Shown: positions 8,795 through 18,642, counted from the first letter of the stretch. The stretch is 52,540 bases of DNA from Thiobacillus sp. (GCA_024709425.1 JANJWS010000024.1:1-52540), one strand, 5' to 3'. Numbers and translations: made by a program. The notes: a model not told the origin generated them from the letters alone.

Positions 8795-9115
8795 ATGACC
8801 CCGCTCGACCGCATCCGCGACCAGGTGACCCAGAACAAGATCGTGCTCTACATGAAAGGCACGCCGCAGTTTCCGCAGTGCGGTTTCTCCGCCCGGGCCG
8901 CGCAGGTGCTGCAGGCCTGCGGCATCAAGGATTTTCTCGCCGTCAACGTGCTGATGGACCCGGAAATCTTCGAGAACCTGAAGTACTACGCCAACTGGCC
9001 GACCTTCCCGCAGCTCTATGTCAACGGCGAGCTGATCGGCGGCTCCGACATCATGATCGAGATGTACCAGAAGGGCGAAATCCAGAAACTGCTACAGGAC
9101 GCGCTGGCCGCCTGA
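8795..9115 (+). CDS. grxD: Monothiol glutaredoxin Grx4 type
   Basis: A 106-residue monothiol glutaredoxin that binds and transfers [2Fe-2S] clusters, using glutathione as a ligand. The active site is CGFS with Cys29, preceded by the family motif MKGTPQFPQ. WPTFPQLY (the cis-Pro TFPQ) and IGGSDIM are the glutathione-binding elements. The length and motifs match the single-domain bacterial GrxD. It has its own promoter at 8731-8758 and a strong terminator at 9194-9219. Confidence 0.98.
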   Translation: MTPLDRIRDQVTQNKIVLYMKGTPQFPQCGFSARAAQVLQACGIKDFLAVNVLMDPEIFENLKYYANWPTFPQLYVNGELIGGSDIMIEMYQKGEIQKLLQDALAA

Positions 9116-9193
9116 CACAAGCCTTTCCTTTCCGCGCCTCCGGTCCTCCCCCGAACGGGGCGCGGCGCGCCGCCTTACACGGCGTGCGCGTTC

Positions 9194-9219
9194 AAGCCGA
9201 CGTCCGTCGGCTTTTTTTT
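9194..9219 (+). terminator. Rho-independent terminator after grxD
   Basis: A perfect 9-base inverted repeat, AAGCCGACG (9194-9202) and CGTCGGCTT (9205-9213), runs into a tract of eight T (9212-9219). It lies 80 bases after the grxD stop. Confidence 0.93.
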
Positions 9220-9447
9220 GCCGCATTTCCAAAATGACGCACGGGGCCGGGCAGGGTGACATGGCAAGACCTTACTGAACACCCGCTGCGGCACACCGCA
9301 ACCGGCACTCCAACGCAAGTGCCGGGATGCGGGAAAGCGCCCGCTGTGTCTCGACGACCACCACGTGCCGGCAGCGTTATCCCCTCCTGGTGTCGCCGGC
9401 ACCGGTGAATGATCACCACGCGGATCGGCGGGAGCGTAGCTTCCATG
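9220..9447. other. Intergenic region without a recognised gene
   Basis: I see no convincing coding frame here. The only structure I note is an 8-base inverted repeat CCGGCACT (9302-9309) / AGTGCCGG (9318-9325). The AT content rises sharply after about 9465, marking the promoter zone of the PEP-CTERM genes. Confidence 0.6.
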
Positions 9448-9469
9448 TCCGACGCCGCTGATTGTCGGA
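9448..9469 (+). promoter_or_regulatory. Palindromic candidate activator site upstream of the sigma-54 promoter
   Basis: TCCGAC (9448-9453) and GTCGGA (9464-9469) form an inverted repeat with a 10-base spacer, centred about 109 bases before the predicted start near 9568. This is the usual distance for a sigma-54 enhancer-binding activator. The right half is part of TGTCGGAATTTCTTACA (9463-9479). PEP-CTERM systems often include a PrsR-type sigma-54 activator, so a PrsR-like protein is a candidate binder. That assignment is inference. Confidence 0.5.
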
Positions 9470-9541
9470 ATTTCTTACATCACCTTGGCCTCAATTCCAC
9501 CCATTCAGCACAAGCATCTGTTCAATAAACGAAAAATATGA

Positions 9542-9556
9542 TGGCACGAATATTGC
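9542..9556 (+). promoter_or_regulatory. Sigma-54 (RpoN) promoter of the PEP-CTERM genes
   Basis: TGGCACGAATATTGC matches the -24/-12 consensus, with GG at 9543-9544 and GC at 9555-9556 in exact spacing. The start should be near 9568, about 80 bases before the ATG at 9649. The flanking DNA is AT-rich, in contrast to the rest of the window. Confidence 0.9.
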
Positions 9557-9648
9557 GCAAGCGTTGCTAACGCCAACGAAAACGATTCCCAATCGCTTCG
9601 TAGCGCAAAATTATGCTTCACACCATCACATAAACTGGAGGAAGAGCA

Positions 9649-10287
9649 ATGTACAGAATCATTCCGGGCATCGCCCTGCTCGCGGCAACCGCCCTACCCG
9701 TGCAGGCGGCAAGCTACAACGCTGTCCACATGACGGCGGCAAGCGGCACGTTCACGCCGCACGACACCCTCAACGACACCGCCTTTCCCATCAACAACTG
9801 GACGAATACGCAGAACCCCAACGCCAATCTGGTCGGCGGTTACGTGGATCTGGGCGCCGTGGCGATCTTCTACGGGCTTCCCATGCACCTGTACACGAGC
9901 GATGGCCTCAGCAGTCCCTACACCTTCAGCAACATGCCCCCGTGGGGCGGGCCCGTGCCCACCGCCACCCTCGACGATGCGGCGCACACCATCCAGGCCG
10001 AGCTGTCCGCCTTGACCCTGTTCTGGAATGTCTCGAACTTTGGCCAGGGCCATGCCTTGGCAACCGGCGCGTGGAACCCCTCGACGGGCATCTACCATCT
10101 CGCGTGGGATGCGCCCGCTCCGCTAGGCTACGGCTTCGATGGCCTGACCGGCCTGTGGACGATGACCGGCGTGGCCGTCGTTCCGGAGCCGGAAACCTCG
10201 GCCATGCTGCTGGCGGGGTTGGGCTTGGTCGCAGCAGCGGCACGGCGCAGGATGCGCCCCGAGGCGGCGTCCGTTCGGCGCCAGTGA
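9649..10287 (+). CDS. PEP-CTERM sorting domain protein
   Basis: A 212-residue secreted protein with a Sec signal (MYRIIPGIALLAATALPVQA) and a C-terminal PEP-CTERM tripartite tail: VVPEPET, a hydrophobic helix (MLLAGLGLVAAAA) and an Arg cluster (ARRR). Such tails are recognised and cleaved by exosortase; no exosortase gene is in the window. The body is rich in Asn, Thr and aromatic residues and has no catalytic motif I recognise. The ATG has AGGA a few bases upstream and lies behind a sigma-54 promoter. The second PEP-CTERM gene follows at 10409, so both are likely coexpressed. Confidence 0.92.
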   Translation: MYRIIPGIALLAATALPVQAASYNAVHMTAASGTFTPHDTLNDTAFPINNWTNTQNPNANLVGGYVDLGAVAIFYGLPMHLYTSDGLSSPYTFSNMPPWGGPVPTATLDDAAHTIQAELSALTLFWNVSNFGQGHALATGAWNPSTGIYHLAWDAPAPLGYGFDGLTGLWTMTGVAVVPEPETSAMLLAGLGLVAAAARRRMRPEAASVRRQ

Positions 10288-10408
10288 GTGAATACCCGGC
10301 CGCGACATGGGCGGCACCACCATCATCGCAATCGGGTGGGAACGGCCCACGTCACTCCCCCTGCCGCCGTCTTTCCACCGTTTCTCCCAACCCATCAGGA
10401 GTCCTGCC

Positions 10409-11101
10409 ATGACAATACGTCACCTACCCATCCTGCTTGCCGCGGTCCTCGCTTCCCCCGCGCAGGCCTGGACCACCGAATCCCTCGCCATCACGGGCGG
10501 ATCGATGACCATGCACAACGCAACCGACACGTTCGGTAGCGTGTCCGTGCTACCCGGCCCGTCCTCCACGCTTGACGACGGCATGATCAACGGCACCGTC
10601 GACGCCGATGGCGTTCACGGCAGCTCCGTCAACCCGGTGACAACCTTCATGTTCCTCGGCATCCCATGGAAGACTTTCTTTGCCCATAGCATGCAGACGC
10701 CATGGACGTGCGATCCCGACTGCACCCTCACCGTTTCCGACCCCGAGCCGGGTTCCGTTACGGTGAGCGGCACCGCCTGGGACCCGCTCATCACCGCGGA
10801 TTTCTCCGGGTTCTTCACCGAATGGAATGGCAACATCTTCAGGCAGGGCGGGCAGGCCTCGGGAACCGGCACCTGGATCGTCGAGCCGACGCCCGAAAGC
10901 ACTTCCGGCCTCTACAACTTCAGCCTGCAGTGGAGCGCATATCACGACTTCGGCCCATTCCAGGGCTTCACCAGCGACTGGGTGCTGACCGGCACCGCCG
11001 TGGCGGTCGTTCCGGAGCCGGAGACCTGGGCCATGCTGCTCGCCGGGCTGGGTCTTGTCGCGGCAGCCGCGCGGCGGAATGCGTCCAGCCGCCCCCGATA
11101 G
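10409..11101 (+). CDS. PEP-CTERM sorting domain protein
   Basis: A 230-residue protein with a short signal peptide (MTIRHLPILLAAVLASPAQA) and the tail VVPEPETWAMLLAGLG followed by VAAAARR. The tail DNA is nearly the same as in the preceding gene, while the bodies differ, so the sorting tail appears shared by duplication and the mature part has diverged. A Cys pair lies in WTCDPDCTL. The start is the ATG with AGGAG at 10397-10401. No separate sigma-54 promoter is seen in the 121 bases before it, so it probably depends on the promoter at 9542. Confidence 0.92.
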   Translation: MTIRHLPILLAAVLASPAQAWTTESLAITGGSMTMHNATDTFGSVSVLPGPSSTLDDGMINGTVDADGVHGSSVNPVTTFMFLGIPWKTFFAHSMQTPWTCDPDCTLTVSDPEPGSVTVSGTAWDPLITADFSGFFTEWNGNIFRQGGQASGTGTWIVEPTPESTSGLYNFSLQWSAYHDFGPFQGFTSDWVLTGTAVAVVPEPETWAMLLAGLGLVAAAARRNASSRPR

Positions 11102-11494
11102 GAGCGACGCTTTCGCCGCGATGTTTAGGCGGTACGGCCGTCACGACATCGGGCCGAGGGCGATATGCGCCCCAGACGCGGCGCCCTCATCGCGATTCTC
11201 TCGCACTCGCCGGGGAATCCCCGGCCAACGGTCGATGCCTTCCAACGTAGCATCGCCACCCTTTCGCCCGGCTCCCCCGCTCTTCGGGGCGTCGGACGGA
11301 AACGGCCTTGCCTGGGATACCGCCCGCCGGACATTACCGGGCTGTCGCCAGGACGCGGCCCCTGGACTGCACAAACCCATGAAGTATGATCCTAACGGGC
11401 ATGGCGCGTTGCCACCCCCTGACCATGAAACCCGCCACGCCCGTTTCCCGCAAGCGGGCGAGGGGGACACGGAATCGCTTCGCGATGTTTCACG
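11102..11494. other. Intergenic region without a recognised gene
   Basis: GC-rich sequence between the PEP-CTERM gene and the MITE-like repeat. I see no frame with a plausible start, ribosome binding site and recognisable product. Confidence 0.55.
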
Positions 11495-11751
11495 CTAAAA
11501 ACCGCAGTTGACCGCTCTCCACCCTCGCGAACGCCACATGAATGCTGAATTTTGTGTCTTCGGTCGCCTTCGCCTGTTGGGTGAGACCGCTACACGCCCG
11601 CTGGCACGCCAGCTCACGCGCCTGCCTTTGCACCCGCAAGAGGCAGGCCGTGGCTGTAAAGCCGCTAAAGCGGCAACAACCACGCGCTCGTTGTTTCGTG
11701 GCAGGCGCGTGATCAGACGCACCATCGGGCGCGCCCAACTACGGTTTCTAG
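11495..11751. mobile_element. MITE-like repeat, copy 1
   Basis: About 257 bases bounded by imperfect inverted ends: CTAAAAACCGCAGTTG (11495-11510) against CAACTACGGTTTCTAG (11736-11751), 14 of 16 pairing. A second copy at 37399-37632 shares the ends and long internal blocks, including a 37-base identical stretch that begins CTGTTGGGTGAGACCGCTAC. It carries no transposase. A short frame (MNAEF...LLGETATRPLAR) is present, but it breaks between the two copies, so I do not call it a gene. It lies 11 bases beyond the ntrC stop. Confidence 0.82.
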
Positions 11752-11762
11752 GATGATCGGCG

Positions 11763-13175
<1,413 letters not shown>

Positions 13176-13180
13176 GGTAA

Positions 13181-14290
13181 TCAGCCTGACAGAGGAAGAA
13201 AGATGGCGAATACGGTGTGCCCCGGGCGGCTTTCACATTCGAGCGTGCCGTGGTTCTGCGCGACGAGCGTCTGCGCCACGGCGAGCCCGAGACCGCTGCC
13301 GCCTTCGCGCCCAGACACCAGCGGATAGAAGATCTGTTCACGGATGTCCTCGGGAATGCCGGGACCGTTGTCGATGATCTCGATCCGCAGCCCCAGGCGG
13401 TAGCGCCGCGACTCCAGCGTGATCTGACGCGCCACGCGGGTGCGGAACACGATCTCCCCCGGGGCGTGCGCATGCCCGTTACCGTGCCCATGCCCGTTAC
13501 CGTGCCCATGCCCGTTACCGTGCATTGCCTGAACGGCGTTGCGCGCGATGTTGAGCGTGGCCTGAATGAGTTGTTCGGCGTCGGCGCGGATCTCCGGCAG
13601 GCTGATGTCGTAGTCACGGCGCAACTTCACACTCGGCGTTTCGGCCAGAATCAGGCTGCGAACGCGCTCCAGGACTTCATGGATGTTCACCGCACCAAAA
13701 TGGGGCATGCGATGCGGTGTCAGCAGCCGCTCCATCAGCGACTGCAGGCGGTCGGATTCCTTGATGATGACCTGGGTGTATTCGCGCAGGCTCTCGCGCG
13801 GCAGCTCGTGCTCGAGCAACTGCGCCGCGCCACGGATGCCTCCGAGCGGATTCTTGATTTCGTGCGCCAGGTTGCGCAGCAACTCGCGGTTAGCCTCCTG
13901 CTGCAGGCGCGCCTGCTCCAGCCGGGCGATGCGCAGGTGGGGGTCGACCGCGCGCAGTTCAACCACCACGCCGCGCGGCGGCGCCTCCAACGGCGATACG
14001 TTGCAGCCCAGGCGAATCGGTGGGTGCGCACCCACCGCCACGTCGAGTTCGTGCTCGATCACCGTCTCCTGCGTGTCACGTACCGTGCGGATCGCCGCCA
14101 GCAGTTCGGGACTGCGCTCGAACGCCTCGCCCGTATGCTGCCCCGCGAGCAGCGCCCCGGACACGCCCAGAAGCGTCTCGGCGGCCGGATTGAGATGCAC
14201 GATACAGTCGTCGCCGTCCAGCACCATTACGCCCGTGGACAGGCAGTCGAGTCCCGCGTAAGCATCAGGAGAAGGCGGCATCATGCTCAT
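13181..14290 (-). CDS. ntrB: Nitrogen sensor histidine kinase NtrB (NR(II)) with His/Gly/Asn repeat insertion
   Basis: A 369-residue cytoplasmic kinase/phosphatase for NtrC. It has an N-terminal PAS domain (DGDDCIVHLNPAAETLLG), the phosphorylated His in LRNLAHEIKNPLGG, the N box (NIARNAVQAM) and the G boxes DNGPGIP and GSGLGLAVA. No membrane segments are present, as expected. Just after the N box, from about residue 257, lies a low-complexity run of repeating HGNGHG units encoded by an 18-base tandem repeat. In E. coli NtrB the same place is a short turn before the next strand, so this is a local insertion of roughly 15 residues. Confidence 0.97.
   Translation of the reverse strand: MSMMPPSPDAYAGLDCLSTGVMVLDGDDCIVHLNPAAETLLGVSGALLAGQHTGEAFERSPELLAAIRTVRDTQETVIEHELDVAVGAHPPIRLGCNVSPLEAPPRGVVVELRAVDPHLRIARLEQARLQQEANRELLRNLAHEIKNPLGGIRGAAQLLEHELPRESLREYTQVIIKESDRLQSLMERLLTPHRMPHFGAVNIHEVLERVRSLILAETPSVKLRRDYDISLPEIRADAEQLIQATLNIARNAVQAMHGNGHGHGNGHGHGNGHAHAPGEIVFRTRVARQITLESRRYRLGLRIEIIDNGPGIPEDIREQIFYPLVSGREGGSGLGLAVAQTLVAQNHGTLECESRPGHTVFAIFLPLSG
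13471..13524. repeat. 18-base coding tandem repeat inside ntrB
   Basis: Three copies of CATGCCCGTTACCGTGCC (the last ending in CA) encode repeating Gly-His-Gly-Asn-Gly-His units in the NtrB ATP-binding domain. The unit is a multiple of 3, so copy-number change keeps the frame. Confidence 0.95.
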
Positions 14291-14321
14291 TCACCCCAGT
14301 GAAGCACTGATTGTGCCAGAT

Positions 14322-14403
<82 letters not shown>

Positions 14404-14874
14404 CTACTTCAGATTGGCGAGTTCGCGCTGGATCGCGGTGACGTTCTGCTCGTGCTGCTGGAGCGTCGCGCGCAGCTTGTTCACCCGGCTGATATAGGTG
14501 GCATCGGTGGCGCGTTCCCCCGGTTGCAGCCGCTCACCCAGCGCGAGCTGGCGACGCGCTTCCTCGGCGTTGCGTCGTTCGCCGGCAATTTCGTCCTGCA
14601 GCACCTGGCGCCGCAGATCATCGCGGCGCTGCTGCGTGCCGGCATCGATACGCGGGAAATTGGCAGGGCTTGGCGCATAGGAAGCACGCCGCGCCGGCGC
14701 CTTGCCTGTGGGCAAGGCCGACGGTGCGCCTGGCAGTTCGATCTTCTGCGCACCCTTGCGATACACGTCGGTGAACGTCACTTGGCCGTTCTCGTCGACG
14801 TACTTGTAGATCTCCGCCTGAGCAGGCGCAGCGAGAGCCAGGGTCGCCAGGAGGAAAAATCGGGTGTATTGCAT
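14404..14874 (-). CDS. DUF4124 domain-containing periplasmic protein
   Basis: A 156-residue protein with a Sec signal (MQYTRFFLLATLALAAPAQA) followed at once by EIYKYVDENGQVTFTD, the DUF4124 signature. The C-terminal half is a predicted coiled coil rich in Gln, Arg and Glu. The function of the domain is unknown. I chose the internal ATG at 14874 because it starts the signal peptide; the upstream ATG at 14910 would add 12 polar residues. It sits between glnA and ntrB, all in the same direction, so it may be read with ntrBC. Confidence 0.88.
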   Translation of the reverse strand: MQYTRFFLLATLALAAPAQAEIYKYVDENGQVTFTDVYRKGAQKIELPGAPSALPTGKAPARRASYAPSPANFPRIDAGTQQRRDDLRRQVLQDEIAGERRNAEEARRQLALGERLQPGERATDATYISRVNKLRATLQQHEQNVTAIQRELANLK

Positions 14875-14935
14875 GGGTCGAGTGTAGCCTGTCCCCTGGT
14901 TTACGGCCAAAACACCCGGTACTTGAACCTGGAAT

Positions 14936-14965
14936 GGAAACGGGCGGCCAAGGCCGCCCGTTTCC
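14936..14965 (-). terminator. Hairpin after glnA
   Basis: A perfect 14-base inverted repeat with a 2-base AA loop: GGAAACGGGCGGCC (14936-14949) and GGCCGCCCGTTTCC (14952-14965), ten bases after the glnA stop. No U tract follows on either strand, so it may attenuate rather than fully stop transcription or may protect the glnA 3' end, allowing some read-through to ntrBC. Confidence 0.7.
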
Positions 14966-14975
14966 CCGCGCGCGC

Positions 14976-16385
14976 TTACAGCGAATAGTACATTGCGAAC
15001 TCGACCGGATGCGTGGTCATGCGGAACTTGGTGACTTCTTCCATTTTCAGCGAGATGTAGGCATCGATCATGTCGTTGGTGAACACGCCGCCGCGGGTCA
15101 GGAACTCGCGGTCCTTGTCGAGTTCGTCCAGGGCCATCTCCAGGCTGTGGCAGACCTTCGGAATCTTCGCGTCCTCTTCCGGCGGCAGGTCGTACAGGTC
15201 CTTGTCACCCGGGTCGCCAGGGTGAATCTTGTTCTGGATGCCGTCGAGGCCGGCCATCATCAGCGCGGCGAAGGCGAGGTACGGGTTGGCGGTGGGGTCC
15301 GGGAAACGAACCTCGATGCGGCGGGCCTTCTCGCTGGACGAGATCGGAATGCGGATCGAGGCCGAGCGGTTGCGGGCCGAGTAGGCCAGCATCACCGGCG
15401 CTTCGAAGCCCGGCACCAGACGCTTGTAGGAGTTGGTGGACGGGTTGGTGATCGCGTTCAGCGCCTTGGCATGCTTGATCACGCCACCGATGTAGTACAG
15501 CGCGGTCTCAGACAGGCCGGCGTAGCCGTTGCCGGCGAACATGTTCTTGCCGTCTTTCCACAGCGACATGTGCACGTGCATGCCGGAGCCGTTGTCGCCG
15601 ACGATGGGCTTGGGCATGAAGGTCGCGGTCTTGCCGTAGGCGTGGGAGACGTTGTGCACGATGTACTTGAGGATCTGGGTCCAGTCGGCGCGCTTGGTCA
15701 GCGTGCTGAACATGGTCCCGATCTCGCACTGGCCGGCCGTGGCGACTTCGTGGTGGAACACCTCGACCGGGACGCCGGCTTCTTCCAGCGCCATCACCAT
15801 GGCGGCGCGGATGTCCTGCAGGCTGTCGACCGGGGGCACCGGGAAGTAGCCGCCCTTGACGCCGGGACGGTGGCCGGTGTTGCCGTTCTCGAATTTCTCG
15901 GCCGACGACCAGGCAGCTTCCTCGGAGTTGATCTTCACGCCGCAGCCCGACATGTTGTCGTGCCAGGTGATCGAATCGAAGATGAAGAACTCGGGCTCGG
16001 GGCCGAAGTAGGCGGTGTCGGCAATGCCGGTCGACTTCAGGTAGGCCTCGGCGCGGCGCGCCACCGAACGCGGATCGCGCTCGTAACCCTTGCCGTCCGA
16101 CGGCTCGATCACGTCGCACGTCAGGATCAGCGTGGGCTCGTCGAAGAAGGGGTCCATGTAGGCCGAATCCGGATCGGCCTTCAGCAGCATGTCGGAAGCC
16201 TGAATGCCCTTCCAGCCGGCGATCGAGGAACCGTCGAACGGATGGCCGTCCTCGAACCAGTCCTCGGTGACGATGCGCGAGGGAATGGAGACGTGCTGCT
16301 CCTTGCCACGGGTATCGGTAAAGCGCAGGTCGACGAACTTGATTTCCTCGTCCTGAATCCTCTTGAGCACATCGGCCACGGCCAT
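14976..16385 (-). CDS. glnA: Glutamine synthetase type I
   Basis: ATP-dependent ligation of ammonia to glutamate, forming a dodecamer in the cytoplasm. It is 469 residues, the normal GSI length. Typical elements are [14 protein letters not shown], the metal and substrate residues in PEPEFFIFD and [23 protein letters not shown], and the adenylylation loop YDLPPEE containing the regulatory Tyr near residue 397. Transcription should depend on sigma-54 and NtrC (sites at 16457-16592). Confidence 0.99.
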   Translation of the reverse strand: MAVADVLKRIQDEEIKFVDLRFTDTRGKEQHVSIPSRIVTEDWFEDGHPFDGSSIAGWKGIQASDMLLKADPDSAYMDPFFDEPTLILTCDVIEPSDGKGYERDPRSVARRAEAYLKSTGIADTAYFGPEPEFFIFDSITWHDNMSGCGVKINSEEAAWSSAEKFENGNTGHRPGVKGGYFPVPPVDSLQDIRAAMVMALEEAGVPVEVFHHEVATAGQCEIGTMFSTLTKRADWTQILKYIVHNVSHAYGKTATFMPKPIVGDNGSGMHVHMSLWKDGKNMFAGNGYAGLSETALYYIGGVIKHAKALNAITNPSTNSYKRLVPGFEAPVMLAYSARNRSASIRIPISSSEKARRIEVRFPDPTANPYLAFAALMMAGLDGIQNKIHPGDPGDKDLYDLPPEEDAKIPKVCHSLEMALDELDKDREFLTRGGVFTNDMIDAYISLKMEEVTKFRMTTHPVEFAMYYSL

Positions 16386-16456
16386 GCTGAATCTCCTCGA
16401 ACTGAAATGAATGAAACGGCGAAATACAGGCTTGCGCCGCAGACACGCTCAACTTA

Positions 16457-16471
16457 GCAGCAACCGTGCCA
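16457..16471 (-). promoter_or_regulatory. Sigma-54 promoter of glnA
   Basis: On the minus strand, reading from 16471 to 16457, the sequence is TGGCACGGTTGCTGC. It has the -24 GG and -12 GC in exact spacing; the -12 box is CTGC instead of TTGC. The start should be near 16445, 60 bases before the ATG. Confidence 0.82.
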
Positions 16472-16546
16472 TGTGTGAAATTGCGTTCAAATCATTGTGC
16501 CACAAGGGGGCTGCGGGGCGATAGCCGGACCACGCACAAGCCACTC

Positions 16547-16561
16547 GCACTGTAACGGTGC
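16547..16561. promoter_or_regulatory. NtrC-binding site, promoter-proximal
   Basis: GCACT-N5-GGTGC matches the NtrC dyad (GCACC-N5-GGTGC) with one mismatch in the left half. Its centre lies about 109 bases upstream of the predicted glnA sigma-54 start, the same place as one of the two strong sites at E. coli glnA. Confidence 0.8.
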
Positions 16562-16577
16562 ATTGCGGGAAACATGC

Positions 16578-16592
16578 GCACCACATTGGTGC
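16578..16592. promoter_or_regulatory. NtrC-binding site, promoter-distal
   Basis: GCACC-ACATT-GGTGC is a perfect NtrC-type dyad, 31 bases (three helical turns) from the proximal site and about 140 upstream of the glnA start. It ends 4 bases before the -35 element of the divergent rhodanese gene, so bound NtrC could also affect that promoter. Confidence 0.85.
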
Positions 16593-16595
16593 ACA

Positions 16596-16623
16596 TTGAA
16601 CGCCGGGCTGGCTTACGTATACT
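16596..16623 (+). promoter_or_regulatory. Sigma-70 promoter of the rhodanese gene
   Basis: TTGAAC (16596-16601) and TATACT (16618-16623) with a 16-base spacer. The start should be near 16630, before the ATG at 16652 with its AAGGA ribosome binding site. Confidence 0.75.
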
Positions 16624-16651
16624 GGGAGCATCGCACAAAAAGGATGCTGCC

Positions 16652-17107
16652 ATGGGACGCATCACCGAGTTGCTCGATGCCGCGCACCAACGTGGCCGTG
16701 AGCAGGGGTTACCTTATGCGGGGGCGCTGTTGCCGCATGAAGCCCACGAACTGCTGCAGCTGGCACCCGGCGCGCGCCTCGTCGACGTGCGCTCGCGTGC
16801 CGAACTGGAACTCACCGGAAATCTCCCCGGCGCGCTGCACATCGAATGGCAGGCATGGCCCGGCTGGGTTCCCAACCCCCACTTCCTCTCGCAGCTCGCC
16901 CAGGCGACCGATCCCGAATCGCTGCTCCTCTTCATTTGCCGCAGCGGACCGCGTTCGCATCATGCAGCGAAGGCCTGTGCCGAAGCCGGGCGCGGCAGTT
17001 GCTACAACGTGATCGAAGGCTTCGAGGGCGACCTCGACAAGGCCACCGGCCACCGCAACGAACTCAACGGCTGGAAGCGGCGCGGCCTGCCGTGGGCGCA
17101 AAGCTGA
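16652..17107 (+). CDS. Single-domain rhodanese-like sulfurtransferase
   Basis: A 151-residue protein with one rhodanese domain. LVDVRSRAELELTGNLPGALHIEW is the conserved entry; the active loop is ICRSGPRSHHAA with Cys96. The six-residue loop after the Cys fits a sulfurtransferase. There is no signal peptide. I chose the ATG at 16652 because an AAGGA site and a good promoter precede it; the ATG at 16574 would overlap an NtrC site. It diverges from glnA across about 265 bases of regulatory DNA. Confidence 0.9.
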   Translation: MGRITELLDAAHQRGREQGLPYAGALLPHEAHELLQLAPGARLVDVRSRAELELTGNLPGALHIEWQAWPGWVPNPHFLSQLAQATDPESLLLFICRSGPRSHHAAKACAEAGRGSCYNVIEGFEGDLDKATGHRNELNGWKRRGLPWAQS

Positions 17108-17142
17108 TCGGAAACAGTCGGCGCGCCGTAGAATAGCGCGCC

Positions 17143-17946
17143 ATGACCGACCGCTACGCCGTATTCGGGCACCCGATTGCCCATTCCAAATCCCCACAGA
17201 TCCACGCCGCGTTCGCCCGCCAGACCGGGCAGGACATGACGTACGCAGCGATCCTCGCGCCGCTGGACGGCTTCCCCGCGAGCGTCGCCGCCTTTGTCGC
17301 CACCGGCGGGCGCGGCGCCAACATCACCGTGCCGTTCAAGGAAGAAGCGTTTCGCCTCGCGCAGCAGCGGACCCCGCGCGCCGAGCGCGCCGGCGCGGTG
17401 AACACGCTCGTCTTCGCAGACGGCGAAATCCGCGGTGACAACACCGACGGCGCGGGCCTCGTCGCCGACCTCACCCGCAACCTTCACCGCCCGCTCGGCG
17501 GCCGCCGCATCCTGCTGCTCGGCGCCGGCGGCGCCGCGCGCGGCGTCATCGAGCCGCTGCTCGACGAAGCACCCGCCGCGCTCGTCATCGCCAACCGCAC
17601 CGTTGCCCGCGCGCAGGAACTCGCCGATCTGTTCGGGCGCGGGGTCGCCGCGTGCGGCTTCGACACGACCGGCAGCGGCTTCGACGTCGTCATCAACGCG
17701 ACGTCCGCCAGCCTCGCCGGCGAACTGCCGCCACTGTCGCCCGCCGTTTTCGCCCCCGACGCCCTCGCCTACGACATGATGTACGGCCGCGACACCCCAT
17801 TCCTCGCCTTCGCCCGCGCCCACGGCGCCGCCACCGCCGACGGCCTCGGCATGCTGGTCGAACAGGCCGCCGAGGCGTTCTTCGTGTGGCGCGGCGTGCG
17901 CCCGGAGACCGCCCCCGTCATTGCCGCCCTGCGCCACGCAGCATGA
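17143..17946 (+). CDS. aroE: Shikimate dehydrogenase (NADP+)
   Basis: Reduces 3-dehydroshikimate to shikimate in aromatic amino acid synthesis. It is 267 residues, the usual size. [17 protein letters not shown] binds substrate, [10 protein letters not shown] holds the catalytic Lys, and DNTDGAG the catalytic Asp region. The NADP domain has [10 protein letters not shown] and NRTVARA. Its stop overlaps the mtgA start by 4 bases (ATGA). Confidence 0.98.
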   Translation: MTDRYAVFGHPIAHSKSPQIHAAFARQTGQDMTYAAILAPLDGFPASVAAFVATGGRGANITVPFKEEAFRLAQQRTPRAERAGAVNTLVFADGEIRGDNTDGAGLVADLTRNLHRPLGGRRILLLGAGGAARGVIEPLLDEAPAALVIANRTVARAQELADLFGRGVAACGFDTTGSGFDVVINATSASLAGELPPLSPAVFAPDALAYDMMYGRDTPFLAFARAHGAATADGLGMLVEQAAEAFFVWRGVRPETAPVIAALRHAA

Positions 17947-18641
17947 AGAAGGTATTGGGCCGCATCGGCAAGGGCCTCGCCGCCCTCATCGGGCTGGTGC
18001 TGCTCTATCAGCTGTGGATCTTCGCCCACGTGCTGTGGTGGACCGATCACAACCCCGGCTCGACCGCCTTCATGGAAGCCGGCCTCGCGCGCCAGCAGGA
18101 AAAGAACCCCGACGCCGAGCTGCGCCACAAGTGGGTGCCCTACGACCGCATCTCCGTCCACCTCAAGCGCGCCATCGTCGCCGCGGAGGACGCCAAATTC
18201 ATCGAGCACGAGGGTTTCGACGTCGAGGGCATCCAGAAGGCCGTCGAAAAGAACCTGAAGAAAGGCCGCCTGGTCGCCGGCGGCTCCACCATCAGCCAGC
18301 AACTCGCCAAGAACCTGTTCCTTTCCGGCGAGCGCAGCTTCATCCGCAAAGGGCAGGAAGCCATCATCACCCTGATGATCGAAACCACCTGGAGCAAGCG
18401 CCGCATCCTCGAGGTATATCTGAACGTCATCGAGTGGGGCAACGGCATCTACGGCGCCGAAGCCGCGGCGCGACGGTACTACAAGACATCGGCCGCCAAT
18501 CTCAACCGCGACCAGGCCGCACGCATGGCGGCGATGGTGCCGAATCCGCGCTGGTACGAGAACCACCGCAGCTCGCGCACCTATCAGCGGCGCGTGGCGC
18601 TCATCAAGCGCTATATGGGGAGTGCGCAGGTTCCACGCTGA
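17943..18641 (+). CDS. mtgA: Monofunctional biosynthetic peptidoglycan transglycosylase
   Basis: A 232-residue inner-membrane glycosyltransferase of family GT51 that polymerises lipid II. One N-terminal membrane anchor ([22 protein letters not shown]) is followed by the GT51 motifs [17 protein letters not shown] (catalytic Glu), [15 protein letters not shown], and [18 protein letters not shown]. Start at the ATG overlapping the aroE stop. The aroE-mtgA pairing is common in betaproteobacteria. Confidence 0.97.
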   Translation: MKKVLGRIGKGLAALIGLVLLYQLWIFAHVLWWTDHNPGSTAFMEAGLARQQEKNPDAELRHKWVPYDRISVHLKRAIVAAEDAKFIEHEGFDVEGIQKAVEKNLKKGRLVAGGSTISQQLAKNLFLSGERSFIRKGQEAIITLMIETTWSKRRILEVYLNVIEWGNGIYGAEAAARRYYKTSAANLNRDQAARMAAMVPNPRWYENHRSSRTYQRRVALIKRYMGSAQVPR

Positions 18642-18642
18642 G

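Noticed and set aside
9220..9447. Possible cobalamin or other riboswitch before the PEP-CTERM genes
   Set aside because: The conserved B12 box is not present on either strand; only a small inverted repeat is seen, and it lies upstream of the sigma-54 promoter.
11508..11756. Small gene inside MITE-like copy 1
   Set aside because: The frame is broken relative to copy 2, there is no good ribosome binding site, and the conserved part is at the DNA level.
16496..16510. A second sigma-54 promoter for glnA (TGGCAC on the minus strand)
   Set aside because: The -12 GC is not at the required distance (TG instead).
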